DNA of 64,000 nucleotides from Ardenticatenaceae bacterium (GCA_020634375.1 JACKBX010000003.1:620001-684000); one strand, 5' to 3'. Shown: positions 17,001 to 25,069, counted from the first letter of the stretch. A program made the numbers and translations. Notes: generated by a model from the letters alone, not told the origin.

Positions 17001-17249
17001 AATATCTACCGGCACTTCTCCACTGATCACGGCCGTACCCGTATTCGTCACCACCACGCGGAAAGTGACGGGCTGGCCCACGGCAAGCGGCTGCTCATCC
17101 AACAATGTTGCTGCTACGACTAAGTCAGGTGAATCATAGGGAGCGGAAGGTTGGCTCGTATCCTGCACGGCCGTTACCTGCATCACCCCCACTAACAACC
17201 CCATCACCACCAAAAATACAACAACCAAACTCAAGAAACGCGATTTCAT
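14028..17249 (-). CDS. Large secreted protein with CARDB, PKD-like and bacterial-repeat domains (3' end broken)
   Basis: This frame encodes 1073 residues. It has a signal peptide (MKSRFLSLVVVFLVVMGLLV start), then a CARDB-like domain (about 40-160, with ITETDETNN), a large central region of about 650 residues with no recognised family, a PKD-like unit (about 870-945), and two InlB-B/Flg_new-type repeats (WAFAGWGDDLSGTTNP, LFIGWGFDLAGSPNP). It is an extracellular adhesin or structural protein by architecture. The start at 17249 has GGGAGG upstream. The frame stops inside the second or third repeat; the missing end is in 13667-14027. It is followed upstream by the beta-propeller gene, both on the minus strand. 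Confidence 0.75.
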   Translation of the reverse strand: MKSRFLSLVVVFLVVMGLLVGVMQVTAVQDTSQPSAPYDSPDLVVAATLLDEQPLAVGQPVTFRVVVTNTGTAVISGEVPVDIVINPTAVFTDSVEGWVVGSVTAVSPTIGFPQTFTLTTRLMLGVGQHQFYAWADPERTITETDETNNIAGPLTLTVSAEPSLNRLNPSGIYANRRDDAVLNTQTSMVFGPESCTSMGDPFSPINSPWDSGLYTYTYRIRIPADYPHDVVRVELFDPDSINQPGDTFEIQHTQLAVDQGMPYFETLACPSINNYNLQYQPCLINTGESGLGFPLDEINLYWFVRSDENRRPATPGTNSGCGAPPGGVYTPAYNTRTAYQLYYLAQGPDDAAARVHLAAYMGQVNDGVRDNGDHLTDMQWVSPGAPASVGQPAEAPTVCGSPNGGDYDPVACPGGTPPGAGSGFEVDLTQDVPGMVTDPVSGDRFLYVDVTTVSGSSENGFAIWAGPNTYVNDVPSDVNLRNLYILDDHASHSPEGVTVYALDYLPLNSNIDFRVDIPLIDLGPEYAGETIEVAHFDSDSGSYPPAHFYVDTLAFDDWHWTTPYPDDTGRCQIGSCNNQWTTPPYTITLPTIADCDWLNPVDPQTCTPFYGGRLMVSYEAGSSDSYAWHAAVPDAPQIDPTASCAAMPVAVNVLARSVTSDTFPDPSDFAYPPDPPTYDDFPYNHPDIPLTEAQPGDVFWVYEGFNDENFGWLRWNEGVVGGSGTLADSLTWPGNTLDYSNHGEHSIFPATPLYPYIVRGYVNPYNNIDLSLNVGDWVWANTAVSNSSSVRSKLNQHIDLSRPLRLLIWDEVIGSYSNMKYRTARFAIFRLAGYRLDNGWLLLEFVQWDDSCGQTQAAAESVTISGAEQGFATQPYTFTAVITPTNSTTPITYTWQAAGQTPITHTGGITDAVSWAWPALGVYGITVTAVSPLNTVTATHAITIEEGFSLTVLPVGSGSVQIEPDLALYPVGTVVTVTAVPDPGWAFAGWGDDLSGTTNPAVLVMDDDKVVSAVFVQPELTLYMTIVGGGEVEIDPAPPYHLGDVVTLTAVPDPYLFIGWGFDLAGSPNPATS

Positions 17250-17281
17250 TGCATCCTCCCTCAAAAATAGAATGTTGTGCA

Positions 17282-17314
17282 AAGATTGGTCAAATCTTGA
17301 AGATTTGACCAATC
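17282..17314. repeat. Perfect 16-bp inverted repeat between two secreted-protein genes
   Basis: AGATTGGTCAAATCTT (17282-17297) is followed after one base by its exact reverse complement (17299-17314). A shorter relative, AGATTTGACAAATCT, is at 19038-19052. Each lies just upstream of a secreted-protein start codon. Confidence 0.75.
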
Positions 17315-17319
17315 TCACC

Positions 17320-19017
17320 CTACTGATTCGCTACAATTGGCAAATACATCATATTCGTATACGCACTATCGGCGGGCAGGCTGAATGTGGTTCCACTGGT
17401 TTGCGGGCGGGTGGGTGCGGCGGTATTGAGGAAGAAAACGGCCGTTGCCGACCCCTCCGACCCATACACCGTCACCCCATACGCACCCTCCTGGCTGGCT
17501 GCAAAGGAACGAACTTGAAACACCAGGTTGCCACCCAGGTCAGCATTCACCGTGCCCAGGTAATGACCATTCACATACACTAATGTTACCTCATTTTGCT
17601 GGAAAAGTGCGCCATTAAATTGAAAATAACTGCCGGGTGCACCGCTGGTATAGTTCACACTCAGCGTAGGCGGCGGCGGGGGAGGGGGTGGCGGTGGCTC
17701 CAAAATCTGATACAAGAAAATGTCCCTATCGCCATTCGTGTCGCCGCTGATCAAATTCGTCGCTTTTGACGAATACCCCACGTAAAAGCCATCGGCAGAA
17801 AGGGACGGTTCGCCGCTGGACTGGTTGCCCGTGCTGCTGGTTGTGGCGCTGGCGCGGAACAAGGTGCCTGTCTGCCTATCGCGCACGTAAATGTCCGCCG
17901 CGTCGGGATTGGGGTCGCCAGAAACCAGGGAGGTGGCATAGGATTGGAAGGCCGCGAAACGGCCGTCCCCCGACACCGTAGGCCGGGCAATATCTGCAAA
18001 CGTATTGGACTGCGTGCCATCGCTGGCAATGCTCACCCGCTCCGTCTGCCCATTGCCGCGATTGTGCAAAAAGACATCGAGATAGTTATTTGTGTCCCCG
18101 CTAACCAGATTATTGGCGAAGGAGGAAAAGGTCACAAACTGCCCATCGTCGGAGATTTCTGGCTCAAAGCTGTCGCCGTTGCCCTCCGTGCCATCGCTTT
18201 TGACGCTGACACGCCGCGTTTGCCCCGTGCTGATGTTGCGCACAAACACGTCACTGTAACCGTTGCCATCGGCCGATACGAGATTGGCCGCCCGCGAGTC
18301 GAAGGCCACCAGGTTGCCATCAGCGGAAATGGACGGGCTTTCGCTGCTGCCGTTGGCCTCAAAATTGGCCGAATCCACGCTGACACGGATGAGGCTGCCG
18401 CTGCTGCGGTCATAGCGGAAGATGTCCGAATAGCCATTGTTGTCATTGCCAATGAGGTCGCTGGCATAGGACTCGAAGACGATGTAACGGCCGTCCGCCG
18501 ATATATCTGGCCCGTATGCCTGCGCCAATGAGACATTGTATTGGCAGCTTACGTCGTTGCCCGATGTGCCAAAAATGCTCTTGCTCACCAGGAATGTGGA
18601 GCCGGTCTGCCGGTCGTGCAAAAACACATCGACGACGTTATTGTCATCGTTGGGCGCCAAATTGGTGGCGTAGGAGCAGAAGGCCACGTAACGGCCGTCG
18701 TCGGAAATGGCCGGGCGGAAGCTGTCGAAGTTGCCCTGAGTGCCGCCGGAATCACGGCTGACGCGGCTGGTCGCGCCCGTGTCGCGGTCATGGACGAAGA
18801 TGTCCATTGCGCCGTTGGTGTCACCCTCCACCAGGTTGGTTGCATCGGAGGCAAAGGCTGTGTAACGGCCGTCCGCAGACACGTCCGGGTTAAAGCTAAC
18901 ATCATTTGCCTGGTCGCCATTGCTGCGCACACTCACACGGGTGATGTCGCCCGTATCCGCCGCAACCGTAGCAAACGCCATCAAACCAATAAAAACGACT
19001 AACAGGGCTTTGCGCAT
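17320..19017 (-). CDS. Secreted TolB/PD40-like beta-propeller protein
   Basis: This 565-residue protein has a signal peptide (1-20) and about eight propeller-type repeats. Their core is SADGRYxAFxSxATNLxxGDTN followed by DIFVHDRxTGxTxRVS, the pattern of TolB-like WD40/PD40 blades. A Pro-rich linker (about 440-450) leads to an Ig-like domain, and the protein ends in MMYLPIVANQ, a tail shared with other secreted proteins here. It probably acts at the cell surface in binding; no catalytic residues are seen. The gene is followed 71 bases downstream by the CARDB/PKD protein. Confidence 0.85.
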   Translation of the reverse strand: MRKALLVVFIGLMAFATVAADTGDITRVSVRSNGDQANDVSFNPDVSADGRYTAFASDATNLVEGDTNGAMDIFVHDRDTGATSRVSRDSGGTQGNFDSFRPAISDDGRYVAFCSYATNLAPNDDNNVVDVFLHDRQTGSTFLVSKSIFGTSGNDVSCQYNVSLAQAYGPDISADGRYIVFESYASDLIGNDNNGYSDIFRYDRSSGSLIRVSVDSANFEANGSSESPSISADGNLVAFDSRAANLVSADGNGYSDVFVRNISTGQTRRVSVKSDGTEGNGDSFEPEISDDGQFVTFSSFANNLVSGDTNNYLDVFLHNRGNGQTERVSIASDGTQSNTFADIARPTVSGDGRFAAFQSYATSLVSGDPNPDAADIYVRDRQTGTLFRASATTSSTGNQSSGEPSLSADGFYVGYSSKATNLISGDTNGDRDIFLYQILEPPPPPPPPPPTLSVNYTSGAPGSYFQFNGALFQQNEVTLVYVNGHYLGTVNADLGGNLVFQVRSFAASQEGAYGVTVYGSEGSATAVFFLNTAAPTRPQTSGTTFSLPADSAYTNMMYLPIVANQ

Positions 19018-19037
19018 GATGAACCTTCCTTATAGTG

Positions 19038-19052
19038 AGATTTGACAAATCT
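19038..19052. repeat. AGATTTG-A-CAAATCT palindrome
   Basis: A 7-bp perfect inverted repeat around one base, 21 bases upstream of the beta-propeller start codon. It resembles the longer element at 17282-17314 and could be an operator. Confidence 0.45.
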
Positions 19053-19056
19053 GGGT

Positions 19057-19170
19057 CTTTCGGATTTCGTGGGGGTTTGCCGTGAAACGTGATGCGTGAA
19101 ACGTGAATTTTCTCTGGTCACGCATCACGTTTCACGTTTCACGCCATAATTACCCCATGAATTCCTAAAG
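19057..19170. repeat. Inverted-repeat element, copy 2, with nested GTGAAAC hairpin
   Basis: CTTTCGGATTTCGTGGGG (19057-19074) and CCCCATGAATTCCTAAAG (19153-19170) are inverse copies at 15 of 18 positions. Between them lies a GTGAAAC/GATGCGT hairpin (19081-19143). Confidence 0.65.
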
Positions 19171-19210
19171 AGCCACAAATCTTTTTGCAGATTGACAAAA
19201 ACGGTGCATT

Positions 19211-19460
19211 TCCCGTCCCTCGTAACCCCTTACAACCCACATAATTTTGAAATGATGCCCCTTGCAACCCCTTACAACCCATACAATTTTGAAATGATGT
19301 CCCTTGTAACCTCTTGCAACCCATATAATTTTGAAATGATGCCCCTTGTAACCTCTTACAACCCATACAATTTTGAAATGATGCCCCTCGTAACCTCTTA
19401 CAACTCACATAATTTTGAAATGATGTCCCTCGTAATCTCTTACGACCCGTATCATTTGGG
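19211..19460. repeat. 42-bp minisatellite, about six copies
   Basis: The marker GAAATGATG recurs at 19249, 19291, 19333, 19375 and 19417, an exact 42-base period. Each unit also has CTTACAACCCAYAYAATTTT and CCCCTTGTAACC. Copies differ at a few positions. The period is a multiple of three, so a long frame runs through it (14-residue repeats), but that frame lacks a good start and ribosome-binding site. I call it a noncoding tandem repeat. Confidence 0.85.
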
Positions 19461-19488
19461 GCACGGGAAACGATGAATGCAGAAGGTT

Positions 19489-19581
19489 CTTTCGGATTTC
19501 ACGGGATGAACGCCACATGGCAAGAGCATGGCGACGCCATGCCCTTACCCTATGCGCCAATTACCCCACGAAAAACCAAAG
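19489..19581. repeat. Inverted-repeat element, copy 3
   Basis: CTTTCGGATTTCACGGG on the left and CCCCACGAAAAACCAAAG on the right repeat the ends of copies 1 and 2. Inside is a tight hairpin, GCATGGCG-A-CGCCATGC (19526-19542). The 580-base stretch from 19018 to 19596 therefore holds two such elements and the minisatellite, and no supported gene. Confidence 0.6.
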
Positions 19582-19596
19582 AGCCTTGATTAATTG

Positions 19597-20448
19597 TCAA
19601 ATCTTCCGCCGCCTCTTCACCTTCGGCCAGGCCCAGCGGCCAAACGGCACACCAACCAGCGCCAACAGCAGCAGCCAGGGGCCGCAAACAATGCTGTTGT
19701 AGATGAAGAAATCGGCCGTACTTTGCGCGTTGTTTTGCAGAAGGGTGGTAGCCGTTTCCGCTGTATCGCCTGGACGCCAGCCCTGCGGTGTGGGCAAAGG
19801 CGTGGGCGTAGCCGTAGGGGATGGCGTGGGCGTGGGGATGAAAGGCAGCAGTTGCAGCGTCACCGTCGCCACTGCCGAGCGGTCTGTGAGGTAATTTTGC
19901 TGCCCCTGCAAATCGCCCACCTGCCCTTCCAACTGCCGCAGCGTTTGGAAAACGTGCAGCGTTTCTGTGATGGAGGTCGTCTGGTCTAAGAAGCCGCGTG
20001 TGCGCGTCTGGTTGGCATCCAAATTAGAAATACGCGATCCTAGATCAACGGAGCGGTCAGTCACGTCTTGCCCGCTAATGCTCTCGCTTTGCACTAATCC
20101 CAATCCCTTGAACAAGGCCATCAATGCCTCAAATTGATCCACAGGCACGCCTGCCGTAAGGGTTGCATAACGGAAGCCATCCCCATCCTGCCAGGTACGC
20201 TGGCTGAGGACGTAACCATTGTAGTTATTCACATAATCGATAGCGCGAGTGACGGCCGTTTCTGTATCCATACTCATCACCATCACCGTCAGATCGCCAT
20301 TTTTCATCACCAGGCGATTGCCTTGCGCCGCCACCGGCGCGGTTTGCGAGGGAATCAGACTCCATCCGAGCAAGGCCAGTAAAGCGACCACGATAAGCAT
20401 CCGGGAAATGCTGAATGTTGAATGCTGAATGCTGAATTTATGCTTCAT
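19597..20448 (-). CDS. DUF4349-type membrane protein (second of a pair)
   Basis: This 283-residue protein has an N-terminal signal or anchor helix (about 17-35) and a DUF4349 region (about 50-220) containing GVPVDQFEALM, a DVTDRSVDLGSRISNL core and a coiled-coil segment. A TPTPSPTATPTP linker and a C-terminal membrane helix (FIYNSIVCGPWLLLLALVG) with a basic tail follow. The family is membrane-bound with unknown function. The ATG at 20448 overlaps the end of the preceding paralogue (stop at 20438), which implies coupled translation. The first 16 residues (MKHKFSIQHSTFSISR) are encoded by an ATTCAGC-type repeat; a start at the following Met is possible. Confidence 0.85.
   Translation of the reverse strand: MKHKFSIQHSTFSISRMLIVVALLALLGWSLIPSQTAPVAAQGNRLVMKNGDLTVMVMSMDTETAVTRAIDYVNNYNGYVLSQRTWQDGDGFRYATLTAGVPVDQFEALMALFKGLGLVQSESISGQDVTDRSVDLGSRISNLDANQTRTRGFLDQTTSITETLHVFQTLRQLEGQVGDLQGQQNYLTDRSAVATVTLQLLPFIPTPTPSPTATPTPLPTPQGWRPGDTAETATTLLQNNAQSTADFFIYNSIVCGPWLLLLALVGVPFGRWAWPKVKRRRKI
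20406..20439. repeat. GAATGCT-type tandem repeat at the junction of the DUF4349 genes
   Basis: Four units of a GCTGAAT-like 7-mer overlap the last codons of one DUF4349 gene and encode the N-terminus of the next. Confidence 0.75.
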
Positions 20449-21499
20449 CGTTCGCTTCTCCTTCACCGGCGGCGGGTTGTTGGATGGCGGGGGCGGTTGG
20501 CGGAGTGGATTTGCGCCCCCGCAGCCAACGCCGTACGCGCAGTGTAATCCACAGCAGCACAAACAAGGCCAGCAGCCACGGCCCGCATAAAATGCCGTAA
20601 AAGATGCTGAAGTCGGCGACATTCGTCGCTGTGTTTTGTAGTTCGACAACGGCCGTTTGCGCGGTATCGCCCGGCAGCCAGCTTTCCGGTGTGGGCAGCG
20701 GCGTGGCCGTCGGCGTGGGCGATGGCGTGGGTGTGGGCAGCAGCGGATTCAACGTCAGGTCAATGGTGGAGAAAGCGGCGCGGTCACGCAAAAAGTTGAC
20801 GCGCCCCTGAATCACGGCAATTTCCTCTTCCACCCGGTTTAGCTCTTCGTTGACCTCCAAAATCTCGTCAATGGTTTGCGCCGCTTCCAAAAAGTCCAGC
20901 AGCCGCTGCCGTGTGGCCTGCAAATTGGTCAGCCGTGAGTTCAAGTCCACGTATTCGTCGGTCACATCCTCGCCGGAGCTGGATTCGTCAGTTACATCGC
21001 CCAATTTGCGCAGTTCACGCAGTGCAAATTCAAACTGGTCAACGGGCACGGCCACGCGCATCGTCGCATATTTGAAGCTCTGGTCGTCATCGTACATGTT
21101 TTGGCTGATGACGTAGCCGCCCAAGCCCACCGCCAGCTCTGTGGCGCTGTTGACGGCCGTTTCTGTATCCACGATGGTGATGATCATACGGCCGTCTTTG
21201 ATAATCAGCCGCTGCTGGGTCTGGCTGCTGGACGCGCTGGTAGGTGCGGGCGTTGCCTGCACTATAGATGGTTCTGGCGCAGCCATTGCTTCTGCTGCTG
21301 GCTCCTCCATTGCCATTTCCCCTTCCACTTCTATCACTTCGGTGACAACCCGTGTTACTTCCACTGCATATCCATCATTAGCATCTGCAAATCCGGGCGC
21401 TTCTTCTGCGGCATAATAATTAGCACCACCACAGGCGACAAAGACGATTAACAGCCCCAACATCAATACAATCATCCATAACCACGTTTTTACTCTCAT
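20438..21499 (-). CDS. DUF4349 lipoprotein (first of a pair)
   Basis: This 353-residue protein has a lipoprotein signal peptide with lipobox FVAC (about residue 23), an acidic, Glu/Ala-rich linker, and a DUF4349 region with VPVDQFEFALREL, SGEDVTDEYVDLNSRLTNL and a long coiled coil (about 200-235). A TPTPSPTPTAT linker and a C-terminal membrane helix (ILCGPWLLALFVLLWITL) with a basic tail follow. It would be tethered at both ends on the outer face of the membrane. It is paralogous to the downstream gene over the whole length. The start at 21499 has a GGAGAAG site; the longer frame lacks one. Confidence 0.85.
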   Translation of the reverse strand: MRVKTWLWMIVLMLGLLIVFVACGGANYYAAEEAPGFADANDGYAVEVTRVVTEVIEVEGEMAMEEPAAEAMAAPEPSIVQATPAPTSASSSQTQQRLIIKDGRMIITIVDTETAVNSATELAVGLGGYVISQNMYDDDQSFKYATMRVAVPVDQFEFALRELRKLGDVTDESSSGEDVTDEYVDLNSRLTNLQATRQRLLDFLEAAQTIDEILEVNEELNRVEEEIAVIQGRVNFLRDRAAFSTIDLTLNPLLPTPTPSPTPTATPLPTPESWLPGDTAQTAVVELQNTATNVADFSIFYGILCGPWLLALFVLLWITLRVRRWLRGRKSTPPTAPAIQQPAAGEGEANDEA

Positions 21500-21593
21500 A
21501 GCTTCTTCTCCTTGTTGTAAACCCATAAAACAAACAGGTTTGGGGATGAATGGATAACGCTATTGTACACAATTTAGTTCCGTTGAAGGCAGA

Positions 21594-21658
21594 GTACAGG
21601 TTACAGGTTGCAAGTTACAGATTACAAGAAATTTGTAATTTGTAACCTGTAACTTGCA
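21594..21658. repeat. AGGTTAC-family hairpin between divergent genes
   Basis: Tandem units GGTTACA, GGTTGCA, AGTTACA, GATTACA are followed by the inverse TGTAATTTGTAACCTGTAAC. The hairpin lies between the DUF4349 lipoprotein and the phosphotransferase-like gene. Confidence 0.8.
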
Positions 21659-21706
21659 CACTTCCCCCTTGCCCCCTTGCGCTCCACGTTTTACAATGTC
21701 CCCCGT

Positions 21707-22924
21707 ATGGCAAAATCACAAGTTGACGTTACACAACTGATACAAAAAGACCCTGTGGCATGGACGGCCGTGCTGCACCACCGTCTGCGTGATGAGGAAA
21801 TAGAGGGGGTTTTACCGCAGGTAACGGCCGTCACCAGCCAACGCCTGCTCAACAACAAAGCTGAACCCTACAGCCCCCACCTGCTGCGCTACACCCTCAC
21901 ACTGGATGGATACAGCGACCCCATCACCTGCATTGGCAAGCGCACCAACCAGCACGAAGCCCTCTTTTACCGCGATCTGGCTTCACAGCTTACTATCCCT
22001 CCCTCCTGCTGGTTTGTTGATGCTCAGGAGCAGAACAGTTGGGTTATTCTTGACGATGTGCCCAACCATCTGCCGCCGCAAAAGTGGTCTGACGGCGATG
22101 CACAGACGCTGATGCAGCAGCTAAGCGGGCTGCATGCCGCCTTTTGGAATGACGCCGATTTGCAAACGCGCTGTGATTGGCTGCCTCATTTTGTTGGGCA
22201 GAAACGGCCGTACACCTGGCCGCAGCTCCGCGAACAACAAGCCCGCCACTTCGATGAAGGCCCCGCCGCCATCATCTCCGAACACGCCTTGCAGCACGCC
22301 GGGCGGCTGGCTCCCAACTTCTTGCAGGCGGCCAATGGGCTGGCCGTCATGCGCAGCCTCAATGGTTGGCCCGGCATCCTCGGCGAAAGCCATCTGGCCG
22401 CCGCCGCCGCCTTGCTGGATGACCCCGCGCCCATGCTGCTGCCCCTGCGCGACCTGCCGCCTACTCTGCTGCACGGCAGCGTGCAAAACGAACATTGGCA
22501 GACCACGCTTTTTGGCGATCACCGCCTGCTGGGCTGGCAAAATGTGCACGTCGGCCCTGGCCTGCTAGACCTAGTTTCCTTCATTGAGCAGTTCAACATC
22601 CCGCAGCCCACCACCGCATCCATCACCGAGGAAACCCTCATTGACAGCTACCTGTTGGCAATGGGCGCTCGTCTGGGCAAACACTTTGACGCCCGCGCCG
22701 TGCGCCAAGCCATCCCTGCCGCTCGCTGCCTGCACATCCTGCTTACCTGGTTTCCCCATTTCGCCACCTGGTTTGCCGAAATGCCCAATGTATACACCTG
22801 GCAAAAAGTCAACCGCCTGCCCGACCATGACCTGCTTGGCACACGTTTTGAAGCCATTATTGGCTACCGCACTTATTTGCAGGATGTATTCGCCCGCTTT
22901 TTGCAAGCCTACTACACGCTCTAA
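21707..22924 (+). CDS. Aminoglycoside-phosphotransferase-fold protein, probably not an active kinase
   Basis: This 405-residue protein has the layout of APH/choline-kinase-like proteins. The N-lobe contains PITCIGKRTNQHEALFY and the hinge is WVILDDVPNH. The catalytic-loop position reads LLHGSVQNEH (H256), where active members have His-Gly-Asp and a downstream Asn. The metal-binding position reads LLGWQNVHVGPGLLDL, where active members have Asp-Trp. Both key Asp are replaced, so phosphotransfer is doubtful and a binding role is more likely. The ATG at 21707 was chosen; no strong ribosome-binding site is visible. Confidence 0.75.
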   Translation: MAKSQVDVTQLIQKDPVAWTAVLHHRLRDEEIEGVLPQVTAVTSQRLLNNKAEPYSPHLLRYTLTLDGYSDPITCIGKRTNQHEALFYRDLASQLTIPPSCWFVDAQEQNSWVILDDVPNHLPPQKWSDGDAQTLMQQLSGLHAAFWNDADLQTRCDWLPHFVGQKRPYTWPQLREQQARHFDEGPAAIISEHALQHAGRLAPNFLQAANGLAVMRSLNGWPGILGESHLAAAAALLDDPAPMLLPLRDLPPTLLHGSVQNEHWQTTLFGDHRLLGWQNVHVGPGLLDLVSFIEQFNIPQPTTASITEETLIDSYLLAMGARLGKHFDARAVRQAIPAARCLHILLTWFPHFATWFAEMPNVYTWQKVNRLPDHDLLGTRFEAIIGYRTYLQDVFARFLQAYYTL

Positions 22925-22983
22925 AACGATTTGCCCTGTATCACGTAAAGAGCGTAGTTTTTTGAGCTGTGAAGTGTGATTCA

Positions 22984-23010
22984 TTCTTCACCCTTCATCC
23001 CTCACCCTTC
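22984..23010. repeat. TTCACCC-type tandem repeat
   Basis: Short units TTCACCC, TTCATCC, CTCACCC precede the DUF456 gene. No inverse half is seen here. Confidence 0.5.
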
Positions 23011-23023
23011 CAAGGAGCTTCTT

Positions 23024-23527
23024 TTGTCTATCGTTTTTGAAGCAATTACATTTGGCGTTATTGTGGCTTTTATTGTGGTGGGAATCATTGGCACGGCCGT
23101 TCCCATTATCCCCGGCACGCTGCTCATTTGGATGGGAACGGCCGTGTATGCCTGGCACGTTGGCTTCGATACCTTTGGGCTGACCTACTTTCTGCTGCTC
23201 AGTCTCATCGCCATCGTCACCGGCACAGCCGACCTATGGCTGCCGCTGATCAGTTCCAAAGCAGGGGGTGCATCGGGCCGCGCCATTTTATTTGGCACAA
23301 TCGGCGCTATCGTTGGTACGTTTGTGTTACCCATTCCCATCGTCGGAACCATCGTTGGGTATATCGGGGGGCTGCTGCTAGGCGAATATCAAAAACACGG
23401 CGATTGGGAATTGGCAAAAAAGGCGGGGCTGCGCGGACTGGCGGGCTGGGGGTTGGCAACGGCCGTACAATTTGGCGGCGGCATCCTCATGCTCCTCATC
23501 TTCGTGATTCGCGTGCTAACGCTATAA
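23024..23527 (+). CDS. DUF456-like small membrane protein
   Basis: This 167-residue protein has four to five hydrophobic helices and the Gly/Pro pattern of DUF456 (GIIGTAVPIIPGTLLIWMG, then FGTIGAIVGTFVLPIPIVG and GGLLLGEY). The family is a membrane protein of unknown function. The start is most likely the TTG at 23024 because AAGGAG lies at 23012-23017 with six bases between. An ATG at 22976 would translate repeat sequence (SSPFIPHPSKE). Confidence 0.85.
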   Translation: MSIVFEAITFGVIVAFIVVGIIGTAVPIIPGTLLIWMGTAVYAWHVGFDTFGLTYFLLLSLIAIVTGTADLWLPLISSKAGGASGRAILFGTIGAIVGTFVLPIPIVGTIVGYIGGLLLGEYQKHGDWELAKKAGLRGLAGWGLATAVQFGGGILMLLIFVIRVLTL

Positions 23528-23587
23528 GCGATTAAATAACCAGGGATTGGCGATTTCTTCAATCTCCACACCTTTACAAGGATAAAC

Positions 23588-23992
23588 ATGAACCCTGAAA
23601 CCCTACGCACCATTGCCCTTTACTTAGGCGGTGGGATGCTCATAGCTCTGGTATTGGCACTGCTGCTGTTCGTCATCGTGCTGCGCCAACTCAAGAAAAT
23701 TGACGTGCCCGCTCATGCCGGGTTCACAGAAACCCTGCGTTACACGCCCTTTAGCGTCGTTTTGTTCATCGACCTGCTAGACCTGGCTCTGGACTTTCTC
23801 GCGGCGCCATTCGCCTGGGTAATTCTTGACCGACTGGGGCTGAAGGGGCTGCGGGCAGTTTCGGCCATCGAAGCCATCATTCCCTTCACGCAGCCCATCC
23901 CCACCATGACCCTCTGCTGGTTGTTTGTGCGCCTTTTTCCTAATGTCCCTCTGGAAGCCGAAAATTGGCAAAATAAAACTGGAGACCAGTAA
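23588..23992 (+). CDS. Hypothetical small membrane protein
   Basis: This 134-residue protein has no family recognised. One strong N-terminal helix (about 8-33) and two weaker hydrophobic segments (about 57-75 and 98-115) suggest an integral membrane protein. An AAGGATAAAC stretch precedes the ATG. It follows the DUF456 gene by 60 bases in the same direction and may be co-transcribed. Confidence 0.65.
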   Translation: MNPETLRTIALYLGGGMLIALVLALLLFVIVLRQLKKIDVPAHAGFTETLRYTPFSVVLFIDLLDLALDFLAAPFAWVILDRLGLKGLRAVSAIEAIIPFTQPIPTMTLCWLFVRLFPNVPLEAENWQNKTGDQ

Positions 23993-24060
23993 CTCCAGCC
24001 TCCAGTTCCCTTTCTAATAGGGTCATTCCAAACTGTTTAAGACGAGGAATGACTATGTGT

Positions 24061-25056
24061 CTACAATTCAATCGGATTCGCTAAAATCTCGACAAGCAGT
24101 TGAATGGACGCTTCCACGTCATCGGCGTGTACTGTTTCACTTTGCGAGTGGACGTAGCGACAGGGGATAGAAATGCAGCCCGCCGCCGCGCCGCCGTTGG
24201 CAATCTGGATGGAGCGAGCATCAGTAGAGCCACCATCCAACACCTCTAGCTGGTGGGTGATGCCCGCCTCTTCTGCACGTTGGCGCATCAACTTCACTAA
24301 CCCGGCGTGAGCAATCATGCCACTATCCTTCACTTTGATCGCCGCGCCTTTACCCAGGCTGACAGACATGGGATGCGCTTCGGGCACATCGCCGGTCAGG
24401 GTAACGTCCAGGGCCAACCCCACATCAGGATCAAGGGCATTGGCGGCTGTCAATGCGCCGCGCACACCTACTTCTTCCTGCACCGAAAAGACAAAGTACA
24501 CATCATGGGGGGTGTTTTGCAGCCGTTTCAAAGCCTCAATGGCAATGACGCAGCCGATGCGGTCGTCCATGCTTTTGGCGGTGAGGAATTTGCCATTGGC
24601 GTGGAACGGCCGTGCAAATCCCACCGCCGCGCCCACTTCCACCGGGCAATCCTCCGCGCTCGTCGCGCCCACATCAATGAAATGTTTGTCCAGTCCGTGA
24701 ATCTTGCTGCGATCTGTGATGCGGTCGGAGGAAATGAGTCCAATACGGCCGTCTGCAAACTGCACGCGGCTGCCCCACAGCCCATGCGGCCGTACCCCGC
24801 CAATATTGGTGAAGCGCAAAAAACCCTCTTTGGTAATATGCGTCACCATCAAGCCAATTTCATCCATATGCGCGGCGATCATCACCTTCAAGCCGCTGCC
24901 ATCCCCTTGTTTGTGAACAATGAGATTGCCTAGCGCATCCACACTCACATCATCTGCATATGGCTCAACTTCCGGGCGGATTAATGCCCGCATCCCATCC
25001 TCAAAACCTGATGGCCCGTAAGCCTCTACCAATTTTTGTATCAAGTCGTTCATCAT
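24061..25056 (-). CDS. M42 family metallo-aminopeptidase (third of three)
   Basis: This 331-residue cytoplasmic peptidase has the M42 metal-site motifs in order: AAHMDEIGLMV, SMDDRIGC, VQEEVGVRGA (general-base and metal Glu pair), ALDVTLTGD and YVHSQSE near the C-terminus. M42 enzymes form dodecameric shells that trim peptides. The start MMNDLIQ has GAGGTG just upstream. It is the last of three consecutive M42 genes on this strand and is separated from the second by a repeat hairpin. The three copies differ enough to suggest different specificities. Confidence 0.93.
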   Translation of the reverse strand: MMNDLIQKLVEAYGPSGFEDGMRALIRPEVEPYADDVSVDALGNLIVHKQGDGSGLKVMIAAHMDEIGLMVTHITKEGFLRFTNIGGVRPHGLWGSRVQFADGRIGLISSDRITDRSKIHGLDKHFIDVGATSAEDCPVEVGAAVGFARPFHANGKFLTAKSMDDRIGCVIAIEALKRLQNTPHDVYFVFSVQEEVGVRGALTAANALDPDVGLALDVTLTGDVPEAHPMSVSLGKGAAIKVKDSGMIAHAGLVKLMRQRAEEAGITHQLEVLDGGSTDARSIQIANGGAAAGCISIPCRYVHSQSETVHADDVEASIQLLVEILANPIEL

Positions 25057-25069
25057 CACCTCTGGAGCA

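Noticed and set aside
19211..19460. CRISPR array
   Set aside because: The repeated unit is continuous with no unique spacers of constant length, and no cas genes are in the window.
19192..19476. Open frames on both strands through the 42-bp repeat
   Set aside because: The period is a multiple of three, so frames stay open automatically. No ATG with a ribosome-binding site is present and unit differences are not mainly synonymous in either frame.
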